Shown in pieces: positions 1 through 11,807 of a stretch of DNA of 26,936 nt. This DNA is from Plantago elongata (Eukaryota > Streptophyta > Magnoliopsida > Lamiales > Plantaginaceae): NCBI GenBank assembly GCA_036897095.1, contig JAYMSP010002015.1, positions 1-26,936 on the forward strand, read 5' to 3'. Numbering within the stretch: position 1 is the first letter of the stretch; every line of letters starts with the position of its first letter. The notes beneath the pieces were generated by a model. That model ran no database searches, was not told the DNA's origin, and worked only from the letters and a program-made list of their open reading frames with translations. Position numbers and translations under genes: made by a program.

Positions 1-145
1 TGAAATGTCTACGGAACATAAATGATAAAACACAGCACACAAGTGCCCTCCTGTTCAACCACAACTACTATTCCATAAATATGTGACGTCGAGTGAAAGA
101 AGGATACTGCGCCAGGGCCTAAGGGATACAGGTGATATAACGTAC

Positions 146-3100
146 CTGGCCATCGGATATTGGCTTAACAGTCCACATTTCATTCTTCAAAGCCACCCGC
201 TGTTTTGGCTTTCTACCATCATTCTGGTCCAGCAATTTCTGCACTTCATTGATGAATTATAATTATGACGATTATTAATTTTAGTACTAAAGCAACTAGA
301 CGGTGATTTTCCAGTTTACAGCACAAAAATTCCTAATAACGTAGTGTGATCATGTAGCACAACTGCAGGATGTGGTACAACAGCAATAAAGTAGAAACTA
401 AACATGAATCAACAGTCCATTTTGATTTTTTTTTATTCAGCAATTTTATTTTTTTTTAAATCAGCAAAATTAATTTAAAAAAAAAAAGATGTTTGATACG
501 GATTGCAGCAGCTAACCTTCCTTGATGCCCAGAACTCAGCCTCTGTCAGTATGCCTTCAGCCACAAATTGCTGATGAAGTCTTAATATTTCACTGTAGTT
601 TTTAAACTATATCAACTATAGTATCATTTCGATTAAAGACTAAAATTGAAAAAATAACAACACGGTTAAGATTTAAGAATATTCAATTCTAGATGACGTC
701 ATGTGGATATCTCCAAAAAAATACCAATATATACAATTCAATGTGATGGTCTAAAATGGAACACGTATACAATCCAACGAAAAAGGGGGATTATTGGCTT
801 CTAATAGTTTCTGGGTACAAGTACTTCGAAGCACCAAGCTGTCTGCAATTTATGATCGATCACGGACTTCTGATCTATGTCAGGTTATATAAGAAGATTA
901 TATTTTAAAGGTAACAAGCAGTTTGTCTCACTAACTGAAGTCAAGTCAAAAGTCAGATGATTATTATTTAAATTATGTTTTCTTGATATGTAATTTTCTA
1001 TGATCATGCGATCACAATAAGATTGGTCATCAGTGCGAGTAGTCTGAGAATTTACTACGTACTAGCTTCTGTCAGTGTAAATAATGCAAAACCATTGGCA
1101 TGATGCCAAGCAGCTCAAGGACAATATCTAGGCTTCATCCTTACTCTTTTTTTTTTTTATTTCATCAAAATATACAGCATTCAAATTATTTTTCCACCAT
1201 AGTCTGTTTAGTATACAATTTGAATTGGCAAAGTGCAATTCAATTTGCTCTTTTTGTAAACAAAAATGCAATTTGAATTGGGTTTTGCCAATTCAAATTG
1301 TGTACCAAACATGTTTGAAGAGAAAAACAAAATGAGGGAAGTGAAAGAAAAAAAATGAAGGAAAATTCAGATAACCAGTGTTTGGTACGAGGATTCAGAA
1401 AGTAACAGAGAAAACAGGTGAAAATATGTTGAAGGAATTTGATTGTCATGAAACATTTTCCAAAAAGAATCTGATTTCCATCATATACATTTCTATTCCC
1501 CAATTTTCCCTTGAAACAAGCAGAGTCTAAAAAATAAACTACTCCTAATTCTCCAAAAGAAGAGAGTAGCATTTTTCAATTCTTCAGCTGATCTAAGAAC
1601 CTTGGTTGTGGAAAATCATGGTGAGAGATCATAGGAGCTTGATCCCTCAGCAATATTAATTGACACAAAACAGATGAATTCTAAATGTTGCTGAGAATTC
1701 ATAATATGTCACAGCAGTACCTTCTATTTAGCTATTGTAAGAACTGAGTGCATAATTAAGAAAAGTTATATCATATCGTCTTCAATAACAGACATACAAA
1801 GCTCTGAGATGTCATTCTGTAACAATTGCTAAGAGTGTAGTAGCATCATAACGTCTCTCTTCTTATTTCTAAGGCCACACACCCCTCTTGAACTTTGCAA
1901 TTAGTCAATGACATTGACTTTTTCCTAATTAATTGATCAGCTGAACCTACTTCATGCAATTGTCGCGGACAACAATAATGAATAGTGCAAGAGATAATGA
2001 TACAGATGAAAGTAAACAAGAAAGAAATTGTTTTCCGAATCTAGGAGGCATTAAGTACTCCATCTGTGGCCTTATAGCAAGTGAGATAAAGCAGAGAATT
2101 ACCTGTTTCCCGTCATCAATTGTAGCCGGCGAGTGGTTTCTGATTCGCTGAGTTGTTCATTGCTAGCGACAACTTTAGTACTAACAGGGGCAGCATGATG
2201 GGCAATAGCTTTGCCTGTCATATTGAACACACAACGAATCGTCAGGTACATGTCATCCCGTCAAACGAGGCTAATGCGCCTAGAATACTTTCTACTCAAT
2301 CATCACCCAAATAAGGTTCTGCTAAGTGGTATTAGTTGGCTTTTACAGGGAATCAAACTCCTAAGCACTGAAGCACATCCAGGTGACAGATGTAAGTGAG
2401 GTGACGTATATGTACGCAGCCTTAACAATGCATTTCTGCAGAGAGGCTGTTTCCAATACTCCAATGACCAATAGGTCTGCCATGGCTCATTGTCATTGGG
2501 GTACATAATTGTTTGAGAAATATTAGGCCTCTAGACAATATTAGAATCTTTTGTTTATGTGGTCACTACTTGAAAAGTAGATTTAGTGGACATTTTAGAA
2601 GGCACTACAATGAACCACAAACCAAAACAAAGGACGCTATCAATTCTGAGGAACTGTGCATAACAACTTTGTTCATAACCCACTCAGGCACTCACCAACA
2701 AAATCCCTGCATGCATCTCGATCAGCAAATCTATCAAACTCGAAGATATAATTTTCCTGAAATAAGACAAATATGGTCTTTTAGATTGAGTTGAACATAA
2801 ACAAGACTATGAAGAAACAATGCTTCTGCTTGAGAAATTCAGAGAGAATTACAGAAACTAATATAAGATATCAATTCGTGTAAACCTTGTCAGTAGTTAG
2901 ATTCAATAGTGCAAGTTTAGACCCCTCCTTGGAAAATTTATGCCCTGGATTGACAAAACAACAAACAGACTAATCACATCTCAGCTTCAACTGAACCACT
3001 GATAACAAAAATACAACTACGAACTCGTCCTTCTCCCTAGTTTATCCACGGTAATCGAAAACCAAACCAATGCTTCAAATGATAGAACCTCAACCATCTG

Positions 3101-3381
3101 ACACACCTGTGATGAGCCTAAAATCAACATTGAGCTTCGTGGACGACGTAGGATCATTTGTCCTAAACGCTACTCTATCCCTAGTCTGTTGAGTGAAAAG
3201 GAAACGAAATCAATCGGGCATCATAATACTAATTGAGGTTTAACAAAATTGGTGATGGCACAATCACAAACATAAATCAAAGTGATTAGGTTTCCGTTAC
3301 CAATCTGAGAACTCCAGGAACACCTGGGTCCTTGACGGATGACTTATACTTGGCACGCTTAGTCACTTGCCCATCCGCCAT
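146..3381 (-). CDS. TFB1: TFIIH subunit p62/TFB1, 5' part (7 exons; continues past left edge)
   Basis: General transcription and nucleotide-excision-repair factor TFIIH core subunit (GTF2H1/p62 family), nuclear. Seven exons, all with GT..AG borders, join to 561 nt (187 codons) without a stop: 3301-3381, 3107-3185, 2886-2944, 2696-2756, 2103-2214, 517-592, 146-238. The N-terminus starts MADGQVTKRAKYKSSVKDPG, typical of plant TFB1. Exons 2-4 encode the N-terminal PH-like domain, with NDP, DFR and GHKFSKEGSK motifs and then NYIFEFDRFADRDACRDFV. Exons 6-7 encode the start of the first BSD domain, with the hallmark FVAEGILTEAEFWASRK. The start is the only ATG that fits the family N-terminus. The last exon seen ends at a clean donor, so the rest lies left of position 1; positions 1-145 look intronic. 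Intron 5 (593-2102) is about 1.5 kb and carries a hairpin element. Residue assignment is from reading the sequence; the family match is from knowledge of TFB1. Confidence 0.93.
1205..1311. mobile_element. Foldback/MITE-like hairpin in TFB1 intron 5
   Basis: Two 28-bp arms, 1205-1232 and 1284-1311, are inverted copies with two mismatches. The inner parts (gcaattcaatttgc near 1235 and gcaatttgaattg near 1268) also pair, so almost the whole 107 bp can fold back. A third short copy of the arm tip (tgtttggtac) lies at 1379-1388 in the inverted sense, so the original element may have been longer. No coding capacity and no clear target-site duplication were seen. It could be a MITE or a simple foldback repeat. 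Confidence 0.5.
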
Positions 3382-4604
3382 GGCAAGGATTATAGCAGAG
3401 GATAAAATCAAGTAGCTGAGTAGGTAGGTAGATGGAATTTGCTGGTTTTAGCTACGATTGAGAGATAAGAGGATGTGAATGGGAGATTGTGAAGGTGAAT
3501 GTAGGGTTTATACAAGGAATTGCGGCGTAAAGTCTTCCGTAATTCGGAGATGGAGAAGAGGAATCAGTGATGATGCTCGCTCGGCTCCTGTGTGTTTGTA
3601 ACTTGCCCTGGACTAGACTGTGTATTTTAACGACAGTATTCTATTCCGGACTCTACTTTTCCGAGTAAATTTTAGAACCTTCGTTATTTTGCTCACACGC
3701 CCTTCATGTTTCCAACCAAAGCATGACGGTACCTCTCCGTATAATGACTTTGGGGGTTGAATTGTATATGTACCGTTTAGGATGAAAATGTGGTGGCGCG
3801 TTAATTTTACTGTGTCTAGTTTAAAATATATTTTCGTTCACGATGATACCTACCGATGCTTCCAACTATTCACACAGGGACACATTTGGTTGCAAGTCTC
3901 ATTTGCGGTATAAGGGTGTCATGTGTGTATTATCTTAGTGCATTAATCACCTTGTTTGTTTTTTTGTATAGTTCCTGCGTGTATTCTTCCAGCCTTATTT
4001 CGGAATAGATGTGTCTGGTCGGTCCTCTTGGGGGTGGACCAAGGGGATGTGGTTCGATTACAACTTCGACTTCACCATATAGGGGGTTCTATATGTTGAA
4101 ATCGAATGATTGGAGCCTATAACCTGTTGTGCTTCATATATTATTGTGTTTCATGGGAATTCCTTTACCCAAGTGATTTGAGTGAATTCCGCATAATATC
4201 TTTGATCCTTTCATTGATGTGATTTTGGACATATCTCAAAACCTTGTGCATATGGCTATCGGTGGACTTTACGTTACTTATTTGCTTTAGCTCATATTTT
4301 TATACAATAATGATTGACATGCCACGAATCATAGGAATTTACAAATATTGTGATTTCGAAGTTTGTAATTTATGTTTATGTAGCATAATTTTTTTTGTTG
4401 GTTGCAATATGGTGTATTCATAGAGTTCTTTAAATTTTTGTCACTGTAAAAAAAAATTATACGACTCCACTAATCCACGTTCTACTTTTCCAAAAGTCTA
4501 TAAAAAGACCGGCTTTTCCATTAGGAATAGAAAATACCTATTTTTAAGTTTATATTGATAGTGTTCAATATTATGAGATTTTTTTATGTATAATGAGATG
4601 TGAG

Positions 4605-5003
4605 ATTCAACTTTGTAACTGTGAGATTAATGTCCTATACGTGAGTTTTTTTACATATGTTTGTGAATTTTTATAACTGGAAAAATCAATGTTATTTATG
4701 TGAATTTTTATAACTAGGGGAATTAGTGTCGTATATGTGAGTTTTTATAATTGGGGAATTAGTGTTGTATCTATGAGTTTTATAATTGGGGTAATTAGTG
4801 TCATATATGTGAGTTTTTATAACACTAACCTTATAACTGGGTGAATTATATCTGTGATTTTTTTTGCATTTGTCTGTGAATTTTTATAACTGGAGAAATT
4901 AGTGTCGATTATGTGAGTTTTTATAACTGGAGGAATTAGTGTCGTATATGTGAGTTTTCTTATAACTAGGAGAATTAGTGTTGTATATGTGAGTTTTGAT
5001 AAA
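4605..5003. repeat. Minisatellite, period about 37 bp, degenerate
   Basis: About nine head-to-tail degenerate copies share the core 'ttttataactgg-ggaattagtgt-gtatatgtgag'. Unit length is 36-40 bp, with one longer interrupted unit around 4820-4880. The apparent minus-strand reading frame at 4817-5011 is a by-product of the repeat. Confidence 0.85.
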
Positions 5004-5294
5004 TGAGACAAAGCCGGATTTGATCACTGATCGCGTACTAGTTTAACGCTAATTGGTTGTAACTTAAAAATGTGGTCTTTTCTTTTTTAATGGGAAAACA
5101 TGTATTTTTGTAGAATTAAGAATTTGAAGTGTACACATATTTGAAAACAAGTCCAAGCACTAGTTGAAATATCAATTCGTTCCTTCTCTTCTAGTAGTTC
5201 GTATCCTAACCGTACACGAATTTAAGAACAAGTCCAAGTACTATTGGGATTATGAATTCGGTCATCCTCTTTTTATTTCTTTTTTCCAACATAC

Positions 5295-5301
5295 TATAAA
5301 T
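5295..5301 (+). promoter_or_regulatory. Probable TATA box of DDI1
   Basis: The motif ctataaatgg lies about 240 bp upstream of the DDI1 ATG. The stretch between a start site about 30 bp downstream and the ATG contains no other ATG, which fits a leader. No experimental support. Confidence 0.4.
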
Positions 5302-5540
5302 GGAAAAACTTCCACTGATCCAGCACTCCATCTTCTCTAACCAGCCCAACAGGTCGAAATTTACAAGGTCGCAGTAATTTTCAGACAGTAAAACATTCTC
5401 ATACCATTGCCATTAAGCTACAGTGAACTACGTGGAAACTTTGAGCAGAAGCATTTAAATAGAATTACCCAAAACCAAAAGTCTCGATCTTTCCTACTCC
5501 TTTATCAGAATTCGGAACGAACCCATACTCACCGGAAAAC

Positions 5541-8500
5541 ATGAAGATCACCGTAATGACCTCCGACGAGCAAATCTTCACGCTCGACGTTGACCGTGAC
5601 GAATCCGTAATTGCATTACCCTTTTTCTTCATACCCTTTTTATTTCTTGATCGAAAAGAAACCCCTTTTCCTCTTATCTGATTGGGTAAAATTGTTTTCT
5701 TGAATTTTGTCAACAGGTTGAGAACTTGAAAGCTTTATTGGAAGTTGAGGTTAGATCAATTTTAGTCTTTTGCTTGGTTTGGTTGCTTAATTTTGTGTTT
5801 TGGGTTGTTAATTACTGATCACTGGAGCTTGATTGTGATATGATTGGATTTGGATGAGCAGACTCGGGTGCCTCTGCATCAGCAGCAGCTGGTACTTAAT
5901 GGGAAGGAGATGAGGAATGCTGAGAAATTGAGTGCGGCAGGTGTTGCTGATGGAGATTTGATTATGATGGTTGCCAACGCCTCGTCTTCTAATTCGAGGT
6001 CTGTTTGAATTTGTATGAATACGTGTAAAGATGAGTTCTTGACGAATTCCACATTATGATAGATGTTAACTCATGAGCTAGCTAGTGTTTTGGATATAAT
6101 TTGCGCAAAGCTGAATGGATGGCGAATTTCCGAATTTGGTAATACAATAAAAGAGTAAACTCATGAGCTAGCTACTAATTCGAGGTCTGTTGGAATTTAC
6201 ATGAATATGCTTAAAGATGAAAGCTTGACGAATTCCACAGTTAGATAGATGTTAACTCATGAGCTAGCTAGTGTTTTGGATATAATTTGCGTTGGTTGAC
6301 GAATTTCGGAATTTGGTATTATGATAAAAGAGTAAACTCATGAGCGAGCTACTAATTCGAGGTCCGTGGAATTTATATGAATATGCTTAAAGATGAAAGC
6401 TTGACGAATATCACATTATGATAGATGTTAACTCATGAGCTAGCTAGTGTTTTGGATATAATTTGCTTAAAGCTGACTGGTCGACGAATATCCAAATTTG
6501 GCATTACAATAGAAAGAGTAAACTCATTTGCTAGCTATTGGTTTGGATATAATTTGCTTTAGGCCTTTCATGTACTGAAGATTTGTTTTATTCTAATTTT
6601 TTTTATTATCTTTCGGTTGTATAGTAGAGCTGGAGCTCCTCCAAGCCAAGTGGCCTTTAATCCTGATGGTTCAGCTGTAAATCCTACAGCTTTCCAACAG
6701 CAGCTGCGTAATGATTCTAATTTGATGGCCCAATTGTTCCAGGTATGAAAATTTGCTGTACTTTACCAAAGTCTTTCTCCTGTTTAGATGGAACTGGGTA
6801 GACAGAACTTCTTTTAATAAGTGAATGCAAATTTCTTAGTAATGTAAGACATGATTATACAATTGGATTTATAAAAATAAAAATTCAGATGATCGATACT
6901 GTAATATTTGATTAGCTTGATGAAGTAATATGCCCGTGAACAATGGATGATTTTAATGAACATTACTGACTTACATGACTCACAATGGAACTAAACCTAA
7001 ACTCCCTTCACCCTTGTGTAAAGGTAATGCTATTATATAGTAGTATTTCACAACCTTAAAATTCTTCACTCTTTGCATATAGTGTAGATGTTCCCAGAGT
7101 TACCACCTTATGGCAGCGTGTATATATACTATCTTGTTTTCAAATGCTTGAGAAAGGAATCAGATGCCCCAGTATACATTTAGGCTCTGTTATATACTCC
7201 ACACTGAATATTGGCCTGGTCATTACGTGTTGATCAAGCATGTTTACGAATTTCAGGCTGTTAGTGGCCTCAGGGTCATCTTTTACTAAGAATAGAGAGG
7301 GGCGCATATTTGATTTCATATAACTTCTCTCGCATGTGTTTACCAAGTCAATTACTATTATAGATCAATTGTGTTATGTAATTTCACTTGAAGTGTCTTG
7401 ATTGTTTAAACACACCAACATTTCTTTTATTTATTTCCCCTCAAGTATTGTGCATTTATCAAAAAAATAATTGTTCCATATTGAAATTGATTACTGATCC
7501 TGTGGGCTTTCTGCATTGATAGAGTGATCCTGAGTTAGCACAAATAATTCTTGGAAACGATGTCAACAAGTTGCAAGATGCTTTACGTGAACGCAATCAA
7601 CACAGAGCTGAACAAAAGCGTAAAGATCAAGAGGAGATGGTTAGTATCTCTAACAAGCAATCCCTTGATTGTGAATCTATGTTTCTGTTCAGTCTCCCAT
7701 AATCCTTATTTATGGTCTGGTTCTGTCTCAAGTAGAATATAGACTATGTGCATGTTCAATCTCTTCGGTTAGTTTTGTGGCTCGCAATATGTAGATTACA
7801 TAAAATTTCGTAACACATATCTTGCTCTGGAGATTGATTTCCTCTTGATATTCTTAGGCTCAGATAAATTATTTGAAGAGGTTATTTTTTCGAGAAATTG
7901 GAAGCATATTTTGCTTGATCTGTTTTCCTTTCTGGACTTGATACGGAAAGATATTACATCAAGGTTCTTACCTGCGTTGTGTCTCATGGGAGTCTGGTAG
8001 CTGGGTGCTTCTTTTATGCTGTTAGTGTGACGTAACATGCATTAAGTATGAAGTTATTTGGGGACCCTATTAGCCGTTCTTACTTCCACCGCTGCTTTCT
8101 ACTTGTTGTAATGAATGTGCACAAATTGATAGGGTTAATTAGCTGTCAATGGTAATCTAATCTACAGTTTGTTCCTGTAAACTACTCAAATTATAAAGGT
8201 CTCTCAGTTTACCAACTTTAGTTGTGCTATACTGATGACCCGAGGTTCCTGTTCTTTTCCCGAGTGTAATCTGATTTCATCGACGACTGAATGATAAATA
8301 TTTTCTATTTCAATACTGAGAACTAATATGCTTGTTTGTTCCTTCTTATAGGCTTTACTTTACGCTGATCCATTTGATGTAGAGGCACAGAAGAAGATTG
8401 AAGCCGCTATACGCCAGGTTAGTCGTTTCTATTAAAAACCCATTGCTAAGGTTCATGGTGAGGACAGGATGATAGGTTTAGTCTTGGGAAGCTACTAGAA

Positions 8501-11500
8501 CCCATGAAAATTTCTCATACGTCCTCGAGACCTTATGCAGAACTCTTTGCAACACCTTCACCCTCCTAAAATTAATAACTTTGTGAAGTTTGTATGGAGC
8601 AACTTCACCAACTTGAGTCCTTTCACCTTCAAATTATATAGTAAAAGCTAGCTTTGCTAACACTCAAAATATAACTTTTCCCCAAATTAATCTGCAAGTT
8701 GGAAAAATAAGTTGTTGCAAACACCCACTATCCCTTTTGCCTGGAGATTGAAAAGTTTGTAGCAAAGAGTTTGCTTCTTGGAATATAGGGTGTAAATTAG
8801 ATAAGAGATCGTTGTTAAATCATTTTTTGTTGGGTGTAAGTAAAATAATTCGGTGTCATCAATGTATTTTTAGGCAAACATTTTGAGCCTTTTTTATTTT
8901 TATTTTTTTTTGTCTGGCTTATGTATACACATCTTTAATTTGCAGAAAGGCATTGATGAGAATTGGGCTGCTGCTTTAGAACACAATCCAGAAGCTTTCG
9001 CAAGAGTGGTAGCTACACTGATTCTTGTGCAGTGCTTTAATTTCTCTTGGTTTATAATATACAAGATTAAGTGATTAATGTTTTTGTATCTTTCTCCAGG
9101 TCATGTTGTATGTTGACATGGAAGTTAATGGCGTTCCGCTGAAGGTACTTGGCAAATAATGCCGTTTTTTCTTCTTTAATATGTCTACTCACTCACTCAT
9201 TACCGGAGAGAATAAATGAAAATCAATCCAACCCCAATTAAGTGAAAGTTATTGGGAGACATGTTTTAGACTCTGATTTGAGTTAACTATATCAGTCATA
9301 AAAATCACATATAAACCTACTTCTTAGGTCCCTATGCAGTATATATGCATTCCAAATCTATAACTTCTCTCTGCATCTCTTACATTGGTAGCACATCTCT
9401 CCCAGGTGTGATGTCTCTGTCTTTGGTGCATACTCACAGCCCCATTCATATGTAGTTCCAAACAAATTTAAAGAATCTATCATTTCCCAGAACAAAATAA
9501 TCTCAATGAACTGTAGGATCTTCAAAGTGGCACTCCAAGTCCAAGCAGGGCCTATATATGTTGATTCTTTAGAGGATCTCTAGACATCTTTTTGGATGCT
9601 TAAGAGGAACTGTATATATTTTCTGTCTGCAGCTTTCGAACACACAGATTTAAGTAAAAAGTGTACATGTAACCATGGATAGTTCTGGCCTCTTGACCGT
9701 CAAGTTGTTATTTGTAATTCTCGAGTATGTGACCACATTATTGCTTAGGTTGCAAACTTGCAATTCAGTTTCAAAAGAAATGTCTTAAGCGATGCAACAA
9801 TGCCTTCTCTCTAGGAAATTAGATATTTAATACCCACTAACTAGCAAAGCAACCAATTATTTTTTCCATTTCAGGCTTTTGTTGACAGTGGAGCTCAATC
9901 TACTATTATATCTAAAACCTGTGCTGAACGTTGTGGGTAAGATATCACATTTTTCGCTTTGAAGTTATTATTGGGTCTTCACCTTTTTTTCTGTTTCTTA
10001 AAACTAATTCCTGTTTATTCTTCTTCAAGATTATTGAGGCTTATGGATACAAGATACAAGGGTATTGCTATGGGAGTTGGCCAGTCTGAGATTTTAGGTC
10101 GGATACATGTTGCTCCAATCAAGGTATCCATAATTCCATATTATTATGTATGCTGCGATGGAGCAAATTGTATAATATCTAGTTTGTCTGCTCATGTCTT
10201 TGTTTTTGCATAATTAATTTACTCATTTTACTTGCTTATCTGGTAGATTGGGAGTATATTTTACCCGTGCTCCTTCATTGTATTGGATGCACCCAACATG
10301 GAGTTCCTTTTCGGATTGGATATGCTCAGGAAGCACCAAGTAAAATTTCTAACCTCATAAACGTTTTGTTATTGTATTTTGATGCGTGTACTCAGATTAC
10401 TCTCGTACGCAGTGTATGATTGATTTGAAAGACAATGTGCTGAGAGTTGGTGGAGGAGAAGTTGCTGTACCGTTTCTTGCAGGTAGGTATTTGGCAATGT
10501 TGTATATTTACTTGTGGAAATCTTTATTTTTTGTACTTTGGTGTACCTACATGATTCAAGCAATTCATGGAATAGTTGTTCATTAAACTTATTCTTCTTT
10601 CTTAACAGAAAAGGACATTCCACAACGGTTTCTGGATGAAGGGAGGTCTGGAAGTGAAGCTTCTGGCTCAGGAGCACAAGTAAGGATGTTTTCAATATCA
10701 TATGTCTTCGCCATTTGTTTATGTTATTGAGGATTCTGTCCTCTGACACTGTACTCAATTTTTTCTGTTCAACAATTGCAAAGAAATCGAAAATATTGTT
10801 TCCGGCCTGAATTCCCTTTATATCTAAAAATTGAATAAGCCAGGATCGTATTGTGTCCTTGACCCCAATTTTCCTGTCCGGTAGAAGTTTTCAACTATAA
10901 ATGCATTAGTCCTGGCTTTTGTGAAAAATTATAACGAAGTACCTAAAATTGACCTGAAATAGCTGCCACAAAAATCATGTTCTTGCAAATGTAGTGTAGA
11001 ACTTGTATTTTGACTTGGACAGTGAAGTTCTTGCCCTGTTTTCTGATGGATGGCACTGCTTAAGTTTGCATTCCTATTTAGATTTTTATTTTTCAACATT
11101 TCTGAGTTCTTTCCATGATAGTATATCTTTCCTCCACTTCTGAAGACATTAATGAAGTTTTGCTGCAAATTTATTTTCAAGCCATGTGAAAACTGCAAGC
11201 ACATTAAATATGTTGAATGTTTTTTGATTTATAGGCAACATCTGCTCCTAGAGAGAACACCAGCACGCCTACTGCATCAGGAGGAGCTTCTGGTTAGTTC
11301 CTTCGTATCATTACATTATTTCACTTGTCCACATCCCTTCTCAGTCACTTATATGTTCGTCCATCCCCAACTTAAACTTTGTGTAGTCTAGTTCCATACA
11401 AAATTTGCTGGAGCTGTACGTTAAAGATGCATGTAGGTTAGCACTTGAATTAGTAAATATTGACTCGTGCAATCTTTTGTTTACAAAGCGAAATCTCCTA

Positions 11501-11807
11501 ATAAAAACAGTGGACTGGATTCTTGTTTTTATATTAAAATTTTATGGCTTAATTTTTTTTCTTGTCACAAGTTGTTATTATCGCACACTTGCACTTACAT
11601 AAAATTTAGAACCATATATAAATTAATAATCGTATATCTGCTTACCAATCTACAGGAACTGCCAGCAGGACTGCATCTCAGGGACCCGAGTTCGAAGCTA
11701 AAATTGCGAAGTTAGTGGAGCTAGGCTTTGGAAGGGAACAAGTTATTCAAGCCCTGAAGCTTTTCAATGGCAATGAAGACCAAGCTGCTGGCTTTCTCTT
11801 TGGTTGA
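5541..11807 (+). CDS. DDI1: DNA damage-inducible protein 1 (DDI1), 15 exons
   Basis: Ubiquitin-dependent aspartic protease/proteasome shuttle, cytosol and nucleus. Exons: 5541-5606, 5717-5749, 5862-5998, 6625-6742, 7523-7639, 8352-8417, 8946-9008, 9100-9144, 9875-9936, 10030-10123, 10247-10339, 10413-10482, 10609-10679, 11235-11292, 11656-11807. All borders are GT..AG and the phases join to 1245 nt (414 residues plus stop), the usual plant length. Order: N-terminal ubiquitin-like domain (about residues 1-72; MKITVMTSDEQ, QQQLVLNGKEMRNAEKLS), helical linker (about 119-210), retroviral-protease-like domain with catalytic Asp219 in FVDSGAQST and closing motif FLFGLDML (about 287-294), then a C-terminal UBA domain (about 377-414; LVELGFGREQVIQAL). 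All key residues are present, so it looks functional. Intron 3 contains a triplicated segment; exon 12 has a competing upstream acceptor. Confidence 0.96.
5991..6538 (+). repeat. Three tandem copies (about 177-186 bp) spanning the DDI1 exon 3 donor
   Basis: Copies begin at 5991, 6177 and 6354, each with aattcgaggt, and share 'aactcatgagctagctagtg', 'ttttggatataatttgc' and 'gagtaaactcat' blocks. The first copy starts inside exon 3, eight bases before the splice junction. The duplications therefore repeat the end of the exon and its donor inside the intron. Copies differ by scattered substitutions and small indels. Confidence 0.9.

Larger units (their letters stand above)
3382..5540. other. Divergent intergenic region TFB1-DDI1
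   Basis: Roughly 2.2 kb of non-coding, AT-rich DNA separates the two start codons. It should hold the TFB1 5'UTR and promoter (left part, minus strand) and the DDI1 promoter (right part, plus strand). Apart from the minisatellite at about 4605-5003 and a TATA-like box near 5295, I see no gene. The short ORFs here lack recognisable protein character. Confidence 0.7.

Noticed and set aside
1240..1572. 110-residue minus-strand ORF in TFB1 intron 5
   Set aside because: It lies in an intron, overlaps the hairpin element and has no recognisable domain; composition looks like translated AT-rich DNA.
4817..5011. 64-residue minus-strand ORF
   Set aside because: It is the translation of the minisatellite (repeated TYTTLI/LVIRK), not a gene.
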